A program made the translations under genes and the position numbers. A stretch of 64,000 nucleotides of DNA from Marinigracilibium pacificum (GTDB lineage Bacteria > Bacteroidota > Bacteroidia > Cytophagales > Cyclobacteriaceae): positions 124,001-188,000 of the forward strand of contig NZ_JABBNU010000011.1 of assembly GCF_012926615.1 (NCBI RefSeq), given 5' to 3'. Shown here piece after piece: positions 34,621 through 44,822 of this stretch. The notes beneath the pieces were generated by a model, which was given only the letters and a program-made list of their open reading frames with translations, searched no databases and had not been told where the DNA came from. Positions within the stretch are counted from its first letter, which is position 1. Each line of letters opens with the position of its first letter.

Positions 34621-35179
34621 CTCTAAGTCACTTTCTCTTTATTATGTTGCTTGTTTGGTTTCTTCACCAGTAAAAGAGGAAATAATGGCATTCATGAAAG
34701 AAATTGAACGAATGACTGGAGCCAAACATGCACAAAAGTCTCCACCACATATTACCTTGTTTCCTCCATTTAAAATGAAATCTGATAACGAGAATCAGGT
34801 AATAAAACATCTTAAAGAAATTTGTAAAGATATTTCTCCATTTGAAGTTAGGGTAAACGGGGTTTCAGGTTTTGCACCCAGAGTGGTTTATGTTAATCCG
34901 GTTAAAAATATGGAGTTATCGGATCTTAGAGACAGTATTTTAACCGGATTAGAAGAATCTTTAGGTATTATAGCTGACCGCAATACCAAAAAGCCATTTA
35001 ATCCACACATTACAATTGCTAATAGAGATCTTAAGAAAGAAGATTACAGTTTTGTAATTGATTATTTTAAGAAAATTCAATTTGAAAGAACATATTCCCA
35101 GAATAATTTATCATTACTGAAGCATAATGGGAAATTCTGGGATGTTTATGATACAATCAGTTTTGGACCTCACTTGTAA
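34613..35179 (+). CDS. 2H phosphoesterase (2'-5' RNA ligase family)
   Basis: A 188-residue protein of the LigT/2H superfamily, enzymes that open cyclic phosphates or join RNA 2'-5'. Two HxT motifs are visible: HIT at residues 46-48 (PPHITLFPPF) and HIT at 132-134 (PHITIANR). It starts within the macrodomain gene and its stop overlaps the convergent OsmC gene by 23 bases. Its substrate is not shown by the sequence; cyclic phosphodiesterase activity on ADP-ribose or RNA ends is suggested by the neighbours. Confidence 0.88.
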   Translation: MSDSKSLSLYYVACLVSSPVKEEIMAFMKEIERMTGAKHAQKSPPHITLFPPFKMKSDNENQVIKHLKEICKDISPFEVRVNGVSGFAPRVVYVNPVKNMELSDLRDSILTGLEESLGIIADRNTKKPFNPHITIANRDLKKEDYSFVIDYFKKIQFERTYSQNNLSLLKHNGKFWDVYDTISFGPHL

Positions 35180-35570
35180 AGGTCACTTCAGCTCTACCTT
35201 TTAAAGAATCAGTTACAGAACAGTATTTTTCCACCGCTAGTTTTACAAGCTTTGAAAATTCTTCTTCGGTACAATCCGGAGATTTAAGTATGAAATGCAA
35301 GTTTATAGATTCATAGCTTTTTGGAATACTATCTCTCCTTTTTCCTGTAGATTCAATTTTCAGGTCGTTGATTGTTTTTCTTCTTTTCTTAACCATTTCA
35401 ACTAAATCTACTGCTGCACAAGCACCAGCTGCACCTAATAAAAGTTCCATAGGGGCTAACGCTTTCTTCTCATCAGCCGGATACATATCAATTGAAACTT
35501 TATTACCTGATTCATTTACGATTTCGTATTCCTTATCGGCCAAATAGTGTGTGGTGACTTTTTTAATCAT
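35157..35570 (-). CDS. OsmC/Ohr-family peroxidase
   Basis: A 137-residue OsmC-like protein acting on organic peroxides or similar. The two catalytic cysteines are at Cys51 (GAAGACAAVDL) and Cys117 (EKYCSVTDSL). The first Cys is in the helix LLLGAAGACAAVDLVEMVKK and the second in the usual C-S-V stretch. It is 6 bases downstream of tcdA on the same strand and convergent with the 2H gene. YhfA-like rather than Ohr proper, judged by the missing Ohr N-terminal signature. Confidence 0.88.
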   Translation of the reverse strand: MIKKVTTHYLADKEYEIVNESGNKVSIDMYPADEKKALAPMELLLGAAGACAAVDLVEMVKKRRKTINDLKIESTGKRRDSIPKSYESINLHFILKSPDCTEEEFSKLVKLAVEKYCSVTDSLKGRAEVTFTSEVQN

Positions 35571-35575
35571 GAATC

Positions 35576-36316
35576 TTATTTTTTAATGCTATAAACTCCA
35601 GTTAATCCTCTGATAACTTCTGCTGCACAATGTAATCCAAATAACGCAGGCATATATGAAATGGTTCCATAAAAAGATTTTTTGTATCTGGTTCCGTCAG
35701 TCATTTTAAGAGAGTCACGCTTAAGTTCTTCGTACGAATATACAACTCTGACATTTTTCCAGATATCATCTCTTTTGAGACGTTTTTTAATTTGACGGGC
35801 AAAGTTACACTGCCTTGTTTTCCAGATGCTTGCGGCTATTACTTTTGAAGGGTCAAGTTTACCACCTGCTCCCATTGAACTTACAATTTTAGTCTTGCTA
35901 AATATTGCAGCTTTGATAAGATTAATTTTGGGACTTATTGAATCTATACAATCAACGATATAATCAAATCGTTCATTTCTGACTATTGCATTTGTTTCTT
36001 CAGGTTCAAGGAATTTTTCAATTACATTCAATTTCAAATCCTTGTTAATATCTAATAATCTTTGTCCTAAGACTTGAGCTTTAGATTTGTCAATGGTGCT
36101 ATCAAGGGCTGGAAGTTGTCTGTTTTTATTTGTAGGATCAAACTTATCCCCATCAACTATGGTGATATCTCCAATTCCTGCTCTGACAAGAAATTCTGCA
36201 GCAAATGAGCCAACACCACCCAGGCCAACGACAAGGACTCTTGAATTTTTTAGTTTTTCAATGCTCTCTTCACCTATTAGTAATTCTGTTCTTTCTAGCC
36301 AATTATTGTATTCCAT
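35576..36316 (-). CDS. tcdA: tRNA threonylcarbamoyladenosine dehydratase
   Basis: ThiF/HesA-type E1-like enzyme that cyclises t6A37 in tRNA to ct6A using ATP. From ATG 36316 the protein is 246 residues and begins MEYNNWLERTELLIGEESIE; an ATG five codons earlier is less likely. Visible are the nucleotide-binding VLVVGLGGVGSFAAEFLVRAG (in part) and DGDKFDPTNKNRQLPA (ThiF Arg-finger region), then VDCIDSISPKINLI and SMGAGGKLDPSKV. Length is close to that of E. coli TcdA (YgdL). It overlaps nothing; TatD starts 4 bases upstream. Confidence 0.92.
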   Translation of the reverse strand: MEYNNWLERTELLIGEESIEKLKNSRVLVVGLGGVGSFAAEFLVRAGIGDITIVDGDKFDPTNKNRQLPALDSTIDKSKAQVLGQRLLDINKDLKLNVIEKFLEPEETNAIVRNERFDYIVDCIDSISPKINLIKAAIFSKTKIVSSMGAGGKLDPSKVIAASIWKTRQCNFARQIKKRLKRDDIWKNVRVVYSYEELKRDSLKMTDGTRYKKSFYGTISYMPALFGLHCAAEVIRGLTGVYSIKK

Positions 36317-36320
36317 TTCG

Positions 36321-36983
36321 CTAAATATCAAAAATTTCTTCGCAAAGATATTTTATTTCCAGTGTTAATTGATCGATATTTTTATTCAATATTCTAGAAG
36401 CTGTAGAATAAATCTCATTTATAGTTTCATTTTTAGAGTCGTCAGTTTCAAATAAATAGCTTCCGGGTCCTAGTTCTCTGATTATTTTTCTGGCATTAGA
36501 CTTTTCTATTAACATAGCTTGGCCAAAAGATAGTATAATATCTCTTTCAATTAGAGGGATTAATGAGTTTAGCTTTTGATTGACTCCATGAATTATCCAT
36601 TGTTGTTTAGCCTTTGTTTTTTTGCGAATTCTGATAAGTTCATTATGAGCTTTTACACAATGGATAATCAATGGTTTTTTTAATTTCTCACTTAACTCAA
36701 TATGTTTAATGAAAATTTCTTCCTGTACTGTCTTATCTGTTTCAATATTGTAGTCGAGGCCTGATTCTCCAATTGCCTTTACAGTGGGAGAGTTAGCCCA
36801 TTCTTCTACTTTTAACCATTGTTTTTCTACATCTTGTTCATTTATGTACCAGGGATGAATTCCTACACTTACCAATGGTAGATCAGGTAAAGAGTCATAT
36901 TCATGGGCCATAACCTGATAGATAACTTTATTTTGATACTCCTGGTCAGGATAATCATGTGAATGAATATTAAATGAATTCAT
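36321..36983 (-). CDS. TatD-family metal-dependent hydrolase
   Basis: A 220-residue amidohydrolase-fold nuclease/deoxyribonuclease family member. Metal ligands are in order: HSH (residues 6-8, NIHSHDY), Glu in IGESGLDY, His in IIHCVKAH, His in WIIHGVN and the C-terminal Asp in FETDDS. The protein is somewhat shorter than typical TatD (about 260 residues). The ATG at 36983 was preferred to one at 37004, whose extra residues (MFIKGCN) would disturb the metal site. It is tight with tcdA (4-base gap). Confidence 0.87.
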   Translation of the reverse strand: MNSFNIHSHDYPDQEYQNKVIYQVMAHEYDSLPDLPLVSVGIHPWYINEQDVEKQWLKVEEWANSPTVKAIGESGLDYNIETDKTVQEEIFIKHIELSEKLKKPLIIHCVKAHNELIRIRKKTKAKQQWIIHGVNQKLNSLIPLIERDIILSFGQAMLIEKSNARKIIRELGPGSYLFETDDSKNETINEIYSTASRILNKNIDQLTLEIKYLCEEIFDI

Positions 36984-37006
36984 ATTGCAGCCTTTTATAA
37001 ACAAAA

Positions 37007-37035
37007 CGCATGTTACTTATAAAAAGCAACATGCG
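37007..37035 (-). terminator. Possible terminator of the DUF3078/mscS unit
   Basis: CGCATGTT (37007-37014) pairs with AACATGCG (37028-37035) around a 13-base loop. Read on the minus strand, TTTTGTTTAT follows the stem. It lies between the DUF3078 stop and the tatD start. Loop is larger than usual, so the call is moderate. Confidence 0.55.
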
Positions 37036-37061
37036 CATTAAACCAAAAACAAAATTTTTAA

Positions 37062-37985
37062 TTATTCCTTTTTACGATAATTCTGGAATTTATATGTGAC
37101 ACCCAGGTTAAATGCCTGAGCGATTTGTAGTCCGTCTATTTGATCAACATCATAAAGCATGTTAGTACTAAGCGAAGTTGCTAACCAATTATTCACTTTC
37201 GCAGAAAGTATGATATCCAGCCTGTGATCTGTTTCTCTTAGTGGATTTTTCATGTTCCAGTAAGCTGCGTATCTCCATTGAAGATTTACATTTTCAAATA
37301 TGTCTTTTTTGAAATCAGCTATTAATTGCGCAGCTACCCATTCTGTTCTAACTGTCTCCCCAATAGGAACTCCATAATTTGTGCCTGCTGTAAGGTATAA
37401 ATCTTTGTCAGAAACAACTGTCCATCTTGGAGAAATCGGGGAAAAGCGAATGAAGAAATAGTCTGTAGGAGTATATTCTATACCAAACGAGGTAGTGATA
37501 TATCCCGGAGCCATAAATTTAGATATCAAGGTTTCAGTTTCATCTCCTGTATTAGGATCCTCACCATACTCAAATCCTTTTGCGAATTGAGTTTGAAAGT
37601 TTACAGCAGTAAATAAGCTCCATTTTTCAGTTAAATTGTGTCCATACTTTGAGTCAATGAATAATCTATCATTAGCTTTTCTAAAACCAATTCCTTCAGT
37701 GTCAGTGAAACCATATAAAAATTCAATATTGGTATCCCAGGTATTTTTTCCCTTTTTATACTTGGCAGTGTAATAGAAGAATGTACCTAACCCCAAAGAA
37801 TTCACTCCACCACCTGTCCATCGTGAATTAAATGATGCCTGATTAAAAAGAAAGCCTGTATTCATTTTGACTCTCCATTGAATAGAATCAAAATGAGGTT
37901 TTAATGAATCTGGCTTCTGAGCAAATGCGTCAAAAGAAATGATAAAAAAGCATGCAAAGAAAATTGCTGGTATTTTAATTTTCAT
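37062..37985 (-). CDS. DUF3078 outer-membrane protein
   Basis: A 307-residue exported protein with alternating beta strands typical of an outer-membrane barrel. A signal peptide (MKIKIPAIFFACFFIISFDA) is cut near FAQKP. Conserved DUF3078 parts are WRVKMNTGFLFNQASFNSRWTGGGVNSLGLGTFFYYTAKYKKGKNTWDTNIEFLYGFTDTEG (shown only in the segments SFNSRWTGGG and NTWDTNIEFLYGFT) and a C-terminal strand ending NLGVTYKFQNYRKKE. The start lies within the mscS stop (11-base overlap). Function unknown. Confidence 0.88.
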   Translation of the reverse strand: MKIKIPAIFFACFFIISFDAFAQKPDSLKPHFDSIQWRVKMNTGFLFNQASFNSRWTGGGVNSLGLGTFFYYTAKYKKGKNTWDTNIEFLYGFTDTEGIGFRKANDRLFIDSKYGHNLTEKWSLFTAVNFQTQFAKGFEYGEDPNTGDETETLISKFMAPGYITTSFGIEYTPTDYFFIRFSPISPRWTVVSDKDLYLTAGTNYGVPIGETVRTEWVAAQLIADFKKDIFENVNLQWRYAAYWNMKNPLRETDHRLDIILSAKVNNWLATSLSTNMLYDVDQIDGLQIAQAFNLGVTYKFQNYRKKE

Positions 37986-38811
37986 TATTCTTAGTTTCAG
38001 TTTGATAAACATGTATGTCTCGTTGAGGGTAAGGAATATTAATTCCCTTTTCATCAAATTTGACTTTTATTTTTTCCATAATACTCCAGTAAACATCCCA
38101 GTAATCAGCTGTTTTTACCCATGCTCTGGCAGCAAAGTTTACGCTGCTATCTCCAAGTTCATGAAGTTGAATTACGGATGCAGGGGTGTTTAGGATTCTA
38201 TCTTCGCTTTTGAAAACCTCACTGATTGTATCTTTTACAAGTTTAATATCATCATCATAACCTACTCCAAACATAAAATCAACTCTACGTGTATTTTCAG
38301 CAGAATAGTTGATCATGGAGTTATTTGATAGGTTTCCATTTGGAATTACTACTCTTTTGTTATCAGGAGTATTTAATACTGTGTATAAAATTGATATTTC
38401 TTTAACAACACCTGAGTGACCTTGACCTTCGATGAAATCTCCTACCTTAAATGGTTTAAATAATAGGATTAGAACACCTCCGGCAAAATTGGACAGACTT
38501 CCTTGTAGTGCAAGACCAATGGCAAGACCTGCAGCACCGAGAACAGCAATAAATGAAGTGGTTTCTACACCGAGCATTCCTGCAACTGCAATGAAAAGCA
38601 TGATCTTTAGAATGGCACCGACCAATCCGGTAAGAAATGGTATTACAGTTGGCTCAACATTACGTTTATTTAGGGTGTTTCTCGTTAAGTTAACTACAGG
38701 GCTTATAAGCATAAGTCCTACTATCAAAACAATAATCGCTAGGATTATTTTAGGACCATATACCATTACGACCTCTATAGCTTGATCGCTATAATTTTCA
38801 ATACTATCCAT
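37975..38811 (-). CDS. Small-conductance mechanosensitive channel, MscS family
   Basis: A 278-residue channel that opens under membrane tension to release osmolytes. Three N-terminal helices (IILAIIVLIVGLMLI, GLVGAILKIMLFIAVAGML, and the pore helix AVLGAAGLAIGLALQGSLSNFAGG) are followed by the beta domain GDFIEGQGHSGVVKEI and the C-terminal alpha/beta domain with YGVGYDDD. Glycine/alanine spacing in the pore helix is as in E. coli MscS. A DUF3078 gene follows by overlap. Confidence 0.94.
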   Translation of the reverse strand: MDSIENYSDQAIEVVMVYGPKIILAIIVLIVGLMLISPVVNLTRNTLNKRNVEPTVIPFLTGLVGAILKIMLFIAVAGMLGVETTSFIAVLGAAGLAIGLALQGSLSNFAGGVLILLFKPFKVGDFIEGQGHSGVVKEISILYTVLNTPDNKRVVIPNGNLSNNSMINYSAENTRRVDFMFGVGYDDDIKLVKDTISEVFKSEDRILNTPASVIQLHELGDSSVNFAARAWVKTADYWDVYWSIMEKIKVKFDEKGINIPYPQRDIHVYQTETKNNEN

Positions 38812-38991
38812 GTTAAAGAATTGGTTTTGTGACTGATTAAAATATTAGTTTATAAACTGTATTATCAAAAGTTTGTTTATATATCAATCGGTTATTATCG
38901 AATAAAAATATTCAACTATAAATAAAATATGGTGTTCGGGATAAAATCTTACTTTATATAAAAATATTCATAATTACGAAAATAAAAAATA

Positions 38992-39017
38992 AAAGTCCGG
39001 TTAATTGACCGGACTTT
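38992..39017 (-). terminator. Rho-independent terminator after icmF
   Basis: AAAGTCCGGT and ACCGGACTTT form a ten-base stem around TAATTG. On the minus strand T-rich TTATTTTTTATTTT follows. It is 22 bases past the icmF stop. Confidence 0.85.
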
Positions 39018-39038
39018 CAGATTTGGCAATAGTTATTT

Positions 39039-42000
39039 TTACATATTTCTTCTGTACTGACCACCAACCTCAAATAATGCATGTGTGATCTGTCCTAGTG
39101 TACAGTATTTAGTTACTTCCATTAGTTTTTCGAAAAGATTATCATTTGTAATCGCTGCTTGTTGAAGATCTTTCAATATTGCGTGTCCGGTTTCATCATA
39201 TTTTGACTTAATCGCTTCACAGGCTTTGATTTGACTTTCCTTTTCTTCTTTTGTTGCCCGAATAACCTCTTTAGGGATTATTGTAGGTGAACCTTTACTA
39301 GATAAGAATGTGTTTACTCCGATTATAGGAAACTCTCCTGTATGTTTTAATGTCTCATAATAAAGACTTTCCTCCTGGATTTTACCACGTTGGTACATTG
39401 TTTCCATGGCACCAAGAACTCCGCCTCGTTCTGTAATTCTGTCAAATTCAGTGAGTACTGCTTCCTCTACCAGGTCAGTTAACTCTTCAATTATAAATGA
39501 TCCTTGAATTGGATTTTGGTTTTTAGCTAGTCCTAATTCTTTGTTAATGATCAATTGAATAGCTACCGCACGACGGACTGATTCTTCAGTTGGAGTTGTA
39601 ATTGCTTCATCATAAGCATTAGTATGCAATGAATTACAATTGTCATATATAGCATATAAAGCCTGAAGTGTAGTTCTGATGTCGTTGAAATCAATCTCCT
39701 GAGCATGTAAAGAACGTCCGGAAGTTTGAATATGATATTTCAGTTTTTGAGCTCTCTCATTTGCACCATACTTAATCTTTAAAGCTTTAGCCCAAATTCT
39801 TCTGGCAACACGACCAATTACACTATACTCCGGATCAACTCCGTTAGAGAAGAAGAATGAGAAGTTTGGCGCAAATTGGTTGATATCCATACCTCTTGCT
39901 AAATAGTACTCTACAAATGTAAACCCATTTGCCAGAGTAAATGCCAGCTGAGAAATTGGATTAGCTCCCGCTTCTGCGATATGGTATCCGGAAATTGATA
40001 CTGAGTAGAAGTTCTGTACAACATTATCAATAAAATATTGCTGTACATCACCCATTAGTCTCAAACTAAACTCGGTACTGAAAATACAAGTGTTCTGTGC
40101 CTGATCCTCTTTTAAAATATCAGCTTGCACTGTACCTCTAACTCTGGAAATAGTTTCAGCCTTGATTTTGTTATAAACATCAGCAGGAAGTACTTGGTCA
40201 CCGGTAACACCTAAAAGCATCAATCCAAGACCATTATTTCCTTCAGGTAACTCACCTTCGTATCGAGGTCTTTCTACACCAAGATCTTTGTATATCTTGT
40301 TTATTTTATTTTCAACTTCTTTTTCAAGACCATTTTCTTTTATGTATTTCTCACAAGACTGATCAATAGCAGCATTCATGAAAAATGCAGTCATTGTAGA
40401 TGCAGGGCCATTGATTGTCATCGAAACTGATGTCATCGGATCAGATAAATCAAATCCTGAATATAGTTTCTTGGCATCATCAAGTGAGCAAATACTAACT
40501 CCACTATTACCTATTTTTCCATAAATATCGGGACGGTAATCAGGGTCTTCACCATAAAGTGTTACCGAATCAAAGGCAGTACTTAACCTTTTTGCCGGCA
40601 TATCCTTAGAAAGATAATGGAATCGCTTATTAGTTCTTTCAGGACCACCTTCACCCGCAAACATTCTTGTTGGATCTTCGCCTTCACGCTTGAAAGGGAA
40701 AACTCCAGCCGTGTAAGGGAAATCTCCAGGTACATTTTCCTTAAGTAACCACTTTAATAGATCTCCCCATGCTTCATATTTTGGTAATGAGACCTTAGGT
40801 ATTTTTGAGTGAGATAAAGATTCGGTATAGGTCTGAACCTTAATTTCTTTACCTCTAACTTTATATACATACTCATCATTCTGGTAGTTGTTTTTTACTT
40901 CCGGCCAGCTTTCGATAAGTATTTTGTTTCTCGGATCAAGGTCTAGAGAAACATTGTGATAAGTTTCTTCAAGCTGTTTTATAAGCCTGTCCTTGTCTTC
41001 TATATCTGAATTTTTAAGGAGCTCAATACTGTTTTGCAGACTATAAAGATTTTGAGCTACAGTCTTTTGCTCTTCGGTCCAGCTGTCATACTGACGGCAG
41101 GTTTCAGAGATTTCAGACAGATATCTTACCCTGTTTGGCGGGATAATATGAATCTTCTCAGATGGAACATTGTCAATATTGAATGTAGAATTCAGGTTGT
41201 CAACACCTGTTTTCTCAATAATGACATCCATTAATTTTCTATATAGGCGATTAGTTCCCGGATCATTAAACTGAGAAGCAATTGTGCCAAAGACAGGGAT
41301 TTCTGAATCATCAGTATGCCATAATCCATGGTTTCTCTGGTATTGTTTTTTCACATCCCTGAGTGCATCAAGAGCCCCTTTCTTATCGAATTTATTTAAT
41401 GCGATAACATCAGCAAAATCCAGCATGTCAATTTTTTCAAGCTGGGTAGCAGCACCGTATTCCGGTGTCATTACATACAATGAAAGGTCAGAATGTTCTA
41501 TAATCTCTGTGTCAGACTGTCCAATACCTGAAGTTTCAAGTATGATAAAGTCAAACCCTGCAGCTTTTACAATATGAATTGCCTCTTTTACATATTTAGA
41601 AAGAGCTAGGTTACTCTGACGGGTAGCCAGGGATCTCATATAAACCCTGTCACTATTTATAGCATTCATTCTGATTCTATCTCCAAGAAGGGCACCGCCT
41701 GTTTTTCTTTTTGATGGATCGACAGAAATAATTGCTATTTTTTTATCTTCAAAATCAATTAAAAATCTTCTGACAAGCTCATCAACAAGGGAAGATTTAC
41801 CTGCTCCTCCAGTTCCGGTTATTCCAAGAACAGGAACAGATCTCTCATCGGAGATTTCATGAATTTTATTAATAATTTTTGCACTTTCATCCGGGAAATT
41901 TTCAGCAGCAGAAATCAATCTGGCTATACTTTTTTCATTTTCGGGACTCAAGCTTGCCAGTTCCCCATTAAGGTTTCCTCCAACAGGGAAATCACATTTT

Positions 42001-42428
42001 TCAACCAGGTCATTAATCATACCCTGTAGACCCATGTGACGACCGTCGTCAGGAGAATATATACGTGTTATGCCATAGTCATGAAGTTCTTCTATCTCCT
42101 CAGGAAGTATTGTTCCACCACCACCACCGAAGATTTTGATATGTGAGCATCCTTTCTCTTTGAGAAGGTCAAACATGTATTTGAAAAACTCTACGTGACC
42201 ACCTTGATATGAAGTGATTGCAATAGCCTGAGCATCTTCTTGAATAGCAGTATTGACTATTTCTTGAACTGATCTGTTGTGACCCAGGTGAATAACCTCA
42301 CAGCCGGTAGACTGGATTATTCTTCTCATAATATTGATTGCAGCATCGTGACCATCAAATAATGATGCAGCCGTTACAATACGAATATGATTTTTGGGTT
42401 TATATGGAGCAGTAATTTGTGCTGACAT
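39039..42428 (-). CDS. icmF: Fused isobutyryl-CoA mutase (IcmF)
   Basis: Cobalamin-dependent mutase that interconverts isobutyryl-CoA and n-butyryl-CoA, with its own G-protein chaperone. The 1129 residues fuse three parts: B12-binding domain (residues about 15-140, with [15 protein letters not shown] giving the His that coordinates cobalt), a MeaB-like GTPase (about 200-410: [29 protein letters not shown]), and the mutase TIM barrel (about 560-1129). In the active site Phe577/Phe579 lie in [10 protein letters not shown] and Gln778 stands where methylmalonyl-CoA mutase has an Arg (QAQNTC for RNT); this pair is the isobutyryl-specific signature. A terminator follows; no other B12 gene is adjacent. 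Confidence 0.95.
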   Translation of the reverse strand: MSAQITAPYKPKNHIRIVTAASLFDGHDAAINIMRRIIQSTGCEVIHLGHNRSVQEIVNTAIQEDAQAIAITSYQGGHVEFFKYMFDLLKEKGCSHIKIFGGGGGTILPEEIEELHDYGITRIYSPDDGRHMGLQGMINDLVEKCDFPVGGNLNGELASLSPENEKSIARLISAAENFPDESAKIINKIHEISDERSVPVLGITGTGGAGKSSLVDELVRRFLIDFEDKKIAIISVDPSKRKTGGALLGDRIRMNAINSDRVYMRSLATRQSNLALSKYVKEAIHIVKAAGFDFIILETSGIGQSDTEIIEHSDLSLYVMTPEYGAATQLEKIDMLDFADVIALNKFDKKGALDALRDVKKQYQRNHGLWHTDDSEIPVFGTIASQFNDPGTNRLYRKLMDVIIEKTGVDNLNSTFNIDNVPSEKIHIIPPNRVRYLSEISETCRQYDSWTEEQKTVAQNLYSLQNSIELLKNSDIEDKDRLIKQLEETYHNVSLDLDPRNKILIESWPEVKNNYQNDEYVYKVRGKEIKVQTYTESLSHSKIPKVSLPKYEAWGDLLKWLLKENVPGDFPYTAGVFPFKREGEDPTRMFAGEGGPERTNKRFHYLSKDMPAKRLSTAFDSVTLYGEDPDYRPDIYGKIGNSGVSICSLDDAKKLYSGFDLSDPMTSVSMTINGPASTMTAFFMNAAIDQSCEKYIKENGLEKEVENKINKIYKDLGVERPRYEGELPEGNNGLGLMLLGVTGDQVLPADVYNKIKAETISRVRGTVQADILKEDQAQNTCIFSTEFSLRLMGDVQQYFIDNVVQNFYSVSISGYHIAEAGANPISQLAFTLANGFTFVEYYLARGMDINQFAPNFSFFFSNGVDPEYSVIGRVARRIWAKALKIKYGANERAQKLKYHIQTSGRSLHAQEIDFNDIRTTLQALYAIYDNCNSLHTNAYDEAITTPTEESVRRAVAIQLIINKELGLAKNQNPIQGSFIIEELTDLVEEAVLTEFDRITERGGVLGAMETMYQRGKIQEESLYYETLKHTGEFPIIGVNTFLSSKGSPTIIPKEVIRATKEEKESQIKACEAIKSKYDETGHAILKDLQQAAITNDNLFEKLMEVTKYCTLGQITHALFEVGGQYRRNM

Positions 42429-42528
42429 AATAATTGATTTATTTTAATTGGGTTAATGTCATTAGCCCATAAAATTACTATTATTCAGCCGAAAATCGAT
42501 GAAAATTACTAACAAGTGTAAGGATCCT

Positions 42529-44787
42529 CTATTTATCCTTGCAATTAACTAATTCCTTTATTTTCTGGATTGCCAGAATATTATGAACCTCTTTTATATT
42601 AGAAATAATATTTTCTTTTTCTCTATTGGTAAGTCTCCAATTTAATGTTGCTCTTTTTGATTCAAATTCTCCTTTATTTCGTTCAGGAATATATTCAATC
42701 GGAACAAGATTTACAGGAACTGTCATCAATGCTTTCAATAATTCCATTTCCTTATCATTACTGTAATCTTGTAGGTTGGGTAAATTGTTATAAACACCAG
42801 TTATAGGAATTGTGAATTTTTGAAGAAGAGTCTGGCTAATTTCAGAATCAGGTGGAGAATGAACTGCTGAATCACGAACTGTAACAATAACAATTCCTGA
42901 AGTATTCTTTGAAATCCAATTTCTGAAGCTTAAAAGAAATCTAATAGCATCACTTATTCCAAAATTATCTACCAATCCCGCATCTAAAATCTCAATTTCC
43001 GGATTTGATGGGAGTACCAGGTTAGGTAGAATATATGGGTAAGTAGCATTCATTCTAAGGGCAGTAAGAATAGATAAATCTTTTGCGTCATGATCTTTGA
43101 ATGCTCTCATGAATTCAAAGCCCTTCACTTTTTGTTCTCCTGTAAATGGAACTGCAATTGTAGCTCGTGACATATAGCTAATGTCTTGAGCACTAATGAA
43201 TAGTTTTCGTCCATCATTAAGAATTGTTGGCGAAATAATCAATTGAGGTATCAACCCTTGTTGTTCTGCTTCCCTGTATTCGGAAACCGGAATATTTAAG
43301 ATGTCATTTGTGTTAGAGAGAATTTGTCTTTCAAAAGCAACACCCCGATCTGCCATATATTCTTTACCCTTATAGTCATATTTTTGTAATCTAACTAAGA
43401 GGTCATTTACCAACATCGTGAATATTACATGATTCAATGCATCTTTGCTGATATTAGTTCTGTATATGGAATCATTTGGATTTTCAATGTTACCTAGAGT
43501 CTTTTGGCGATAAAGCTCCCTGTAATATGATGCACCGATTAAGCCTCCCGAGGCACCGGTGATAAGAGCAGTCTGGTTCATTAGTTTACCATTAAGTGCA
43601 CTATCCAAAGATTGCATCGCCGTTAAACTCCAAAGAGAAGCTCTCTGTCCACCACCACTATGGGTAATTACCATTAATACAGGTTTTTCTTCACCAGTAT
43701 TCTTTTTCCAGTTTTCAAGAATCTGAATTCCGTTAAGTATGTCGTTTTTAACAGTGTCAGTGTGAGTTAATTCCCTGAGTTTAGTAAGGGAATAGTCTAC
43801 TTTTTCAGTATCATATTTTAATCCTGGCACTTGATATTCGGTTTTGAAAAAATCAAATGTCGGAAGGAAGTTTAAAAAAGTAAGAAGGAGAAGTATTGCC
43901 AATACTGACCACCTTTTAAACCAATAGGAAAATGCACCTGCAAACATCATCAGAATGGTTAACAGGAGAATACAACTTGCTGCTGCCGGAATTTGAAAAT
44001 AAGGATTTTCTCTAAATATACCGATTAAAATAATTGCTCCAAACGCAGTAAATTCTAATGAAACTGCATTAAAGCTATTTTGTCCAAATACTTTAAGAAT
44101 AGCAAATTTAGTCACATAAGAAGGAGGTTCCTGTACCTCATGAAAGGTAAAATCTGTACCTAGAAATGTTCGAACTTCTATATCAGGTTTGTTATACTCA
44201 CTTTTATACCGGTTTAACATATTTTTCCTGGCAAGTGGTACCTTCTTGATTTTCTTTTCTACATTTTCACGAATTATCTGAAATACATCCTGATTAGTAA
44301 ATATAAAGTAGGTATACATACTTGCCTGCATAGTTACATAACCAAGAATTAAGCCACTTAACCGAATAAATATGTCAGCATTTGAAGCAAGCTCATAGTT
44401 TCTTTGGAAGCCAATGATTTTCAGTATGTAAAATGCCAGAAATATCATCGGGATAATACTATTGTTTATAGCATAATGAGTAAAGGGTCTTCTTAATTGG
44501 CCAAGAAACGGGTATCTGTGCCCATCCATTAGGTAGCAGGTAATGTGAAAAGTCATTGCAAAACCACCTAAAATAATTCCAACAACAGCAAAGCTGGAAA
44601 AGGAAACCTCATTTAGATATTCCGGAGAAAGAAATAAGTAGGGAATACCAAATGTATTACCAAATAGTTCTCCAGCGGCTGCAAAAAGCCATACCCATGC
44701 TAATAATAATAATATTTTACCCTGAAGATGATGTAAAATCAACTTTATAGGAAAAGAATAATAAAGCTTGTCAAAGAATTTCTTCAT
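42529..44787 (-). CDS. Polytopic membrane protein with patatin-like phospholipase domain
   Basis: A 752-residue protein with about seven to eight membrane helices in its first 330 residues and a cytoplasmic (or periplasmic) patatin-like serine hydrolase at the C-terminus. The oxyanion GGG is in HSGGGQR, the nucleophile Ser413 in GASGG (GxSxG), and the dyad Asp602 in DAGLVDN. Patatins release fatty acids from lipids. No pathway is visible and the substrate is not known. The gene starts 36 bases downstream of the RNA methyltransferase stop. Confidence 0.85.
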   Translation of the reverse strand: MKKFFDKLYYSFPIKLILHHLQGKILLLLAWVWLFAAAGELFGNTFGIPYLFLSPEYLNEVSFSSFAVVGIILGGFAMTFHITCYLMDGHRYPFLGQLRRPFTHYAINNSIIPMIFLAFYILKIIGFQRNYELASNADIFIRLSGLILGYVTMQASMYTYFIFTNQDVFQIIRENVEKKIKKVPLARKNMLNRYKSEYNKPDIEVRTFLGTDFTFHEVQEPPSYVTKFAILKVFGQNSFNAVSLEFTAFGAIILIGIFRENPYFQIPAAASCILLLTILMMFAGAFSYWFKRWSVLAILLLLTFLNFLPTFDFFKTEYQVPGLKYDTEKVDYSLTKLRELTHTDTVKNDILNGIQILENWKKNTGEEKPVLMVITHSGGGQRASLWSLTAMQSLDSALNGKLMNQTALITGASGGLIGASYYRELYRQKTLGNIENPNDSIYRTNISKDALNHVIFTMLVNDLLVRLQKYDYKGKEYMADRGVAFERQILSNTNDILNIPVSEYREAEQQGLIPQLIISPTILNDGRKLFISAQDISYMSRATIAVPFTGEQKVKGFEFMRAFKDHDAKDLSILTALRMNATYPYILPNLVLPSNPEIEILDAGLVDNFGISDAIRFLLSFRNWISKNTSGIVIVTVRDSAVHSPPDSEISQTLLQKFTIPITGVYNNLPNLQDYSNDKEMELLKALMTVPVNLVPIEYIPERNKGEFESKRATLNWRLTNREKENIISNIKEVHNILAIQKIKELVNCKDK

Positions 44788-44822
44788 ACTTAAAAAAAAT
44801 GCTATCTAAAGGCAAGATGCAG

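Noticed and set aside
38432-38785. 117-codon open frame on the plus strand
   Set aside because: Antisense to mscS; composition is that of a shadow of a membrane-protein gene.
42429-42528. Possible cobalamin riboswitch before icmF
   Set aside because: Only 100 bases separate the genes; no B12-box or conserved core was found.
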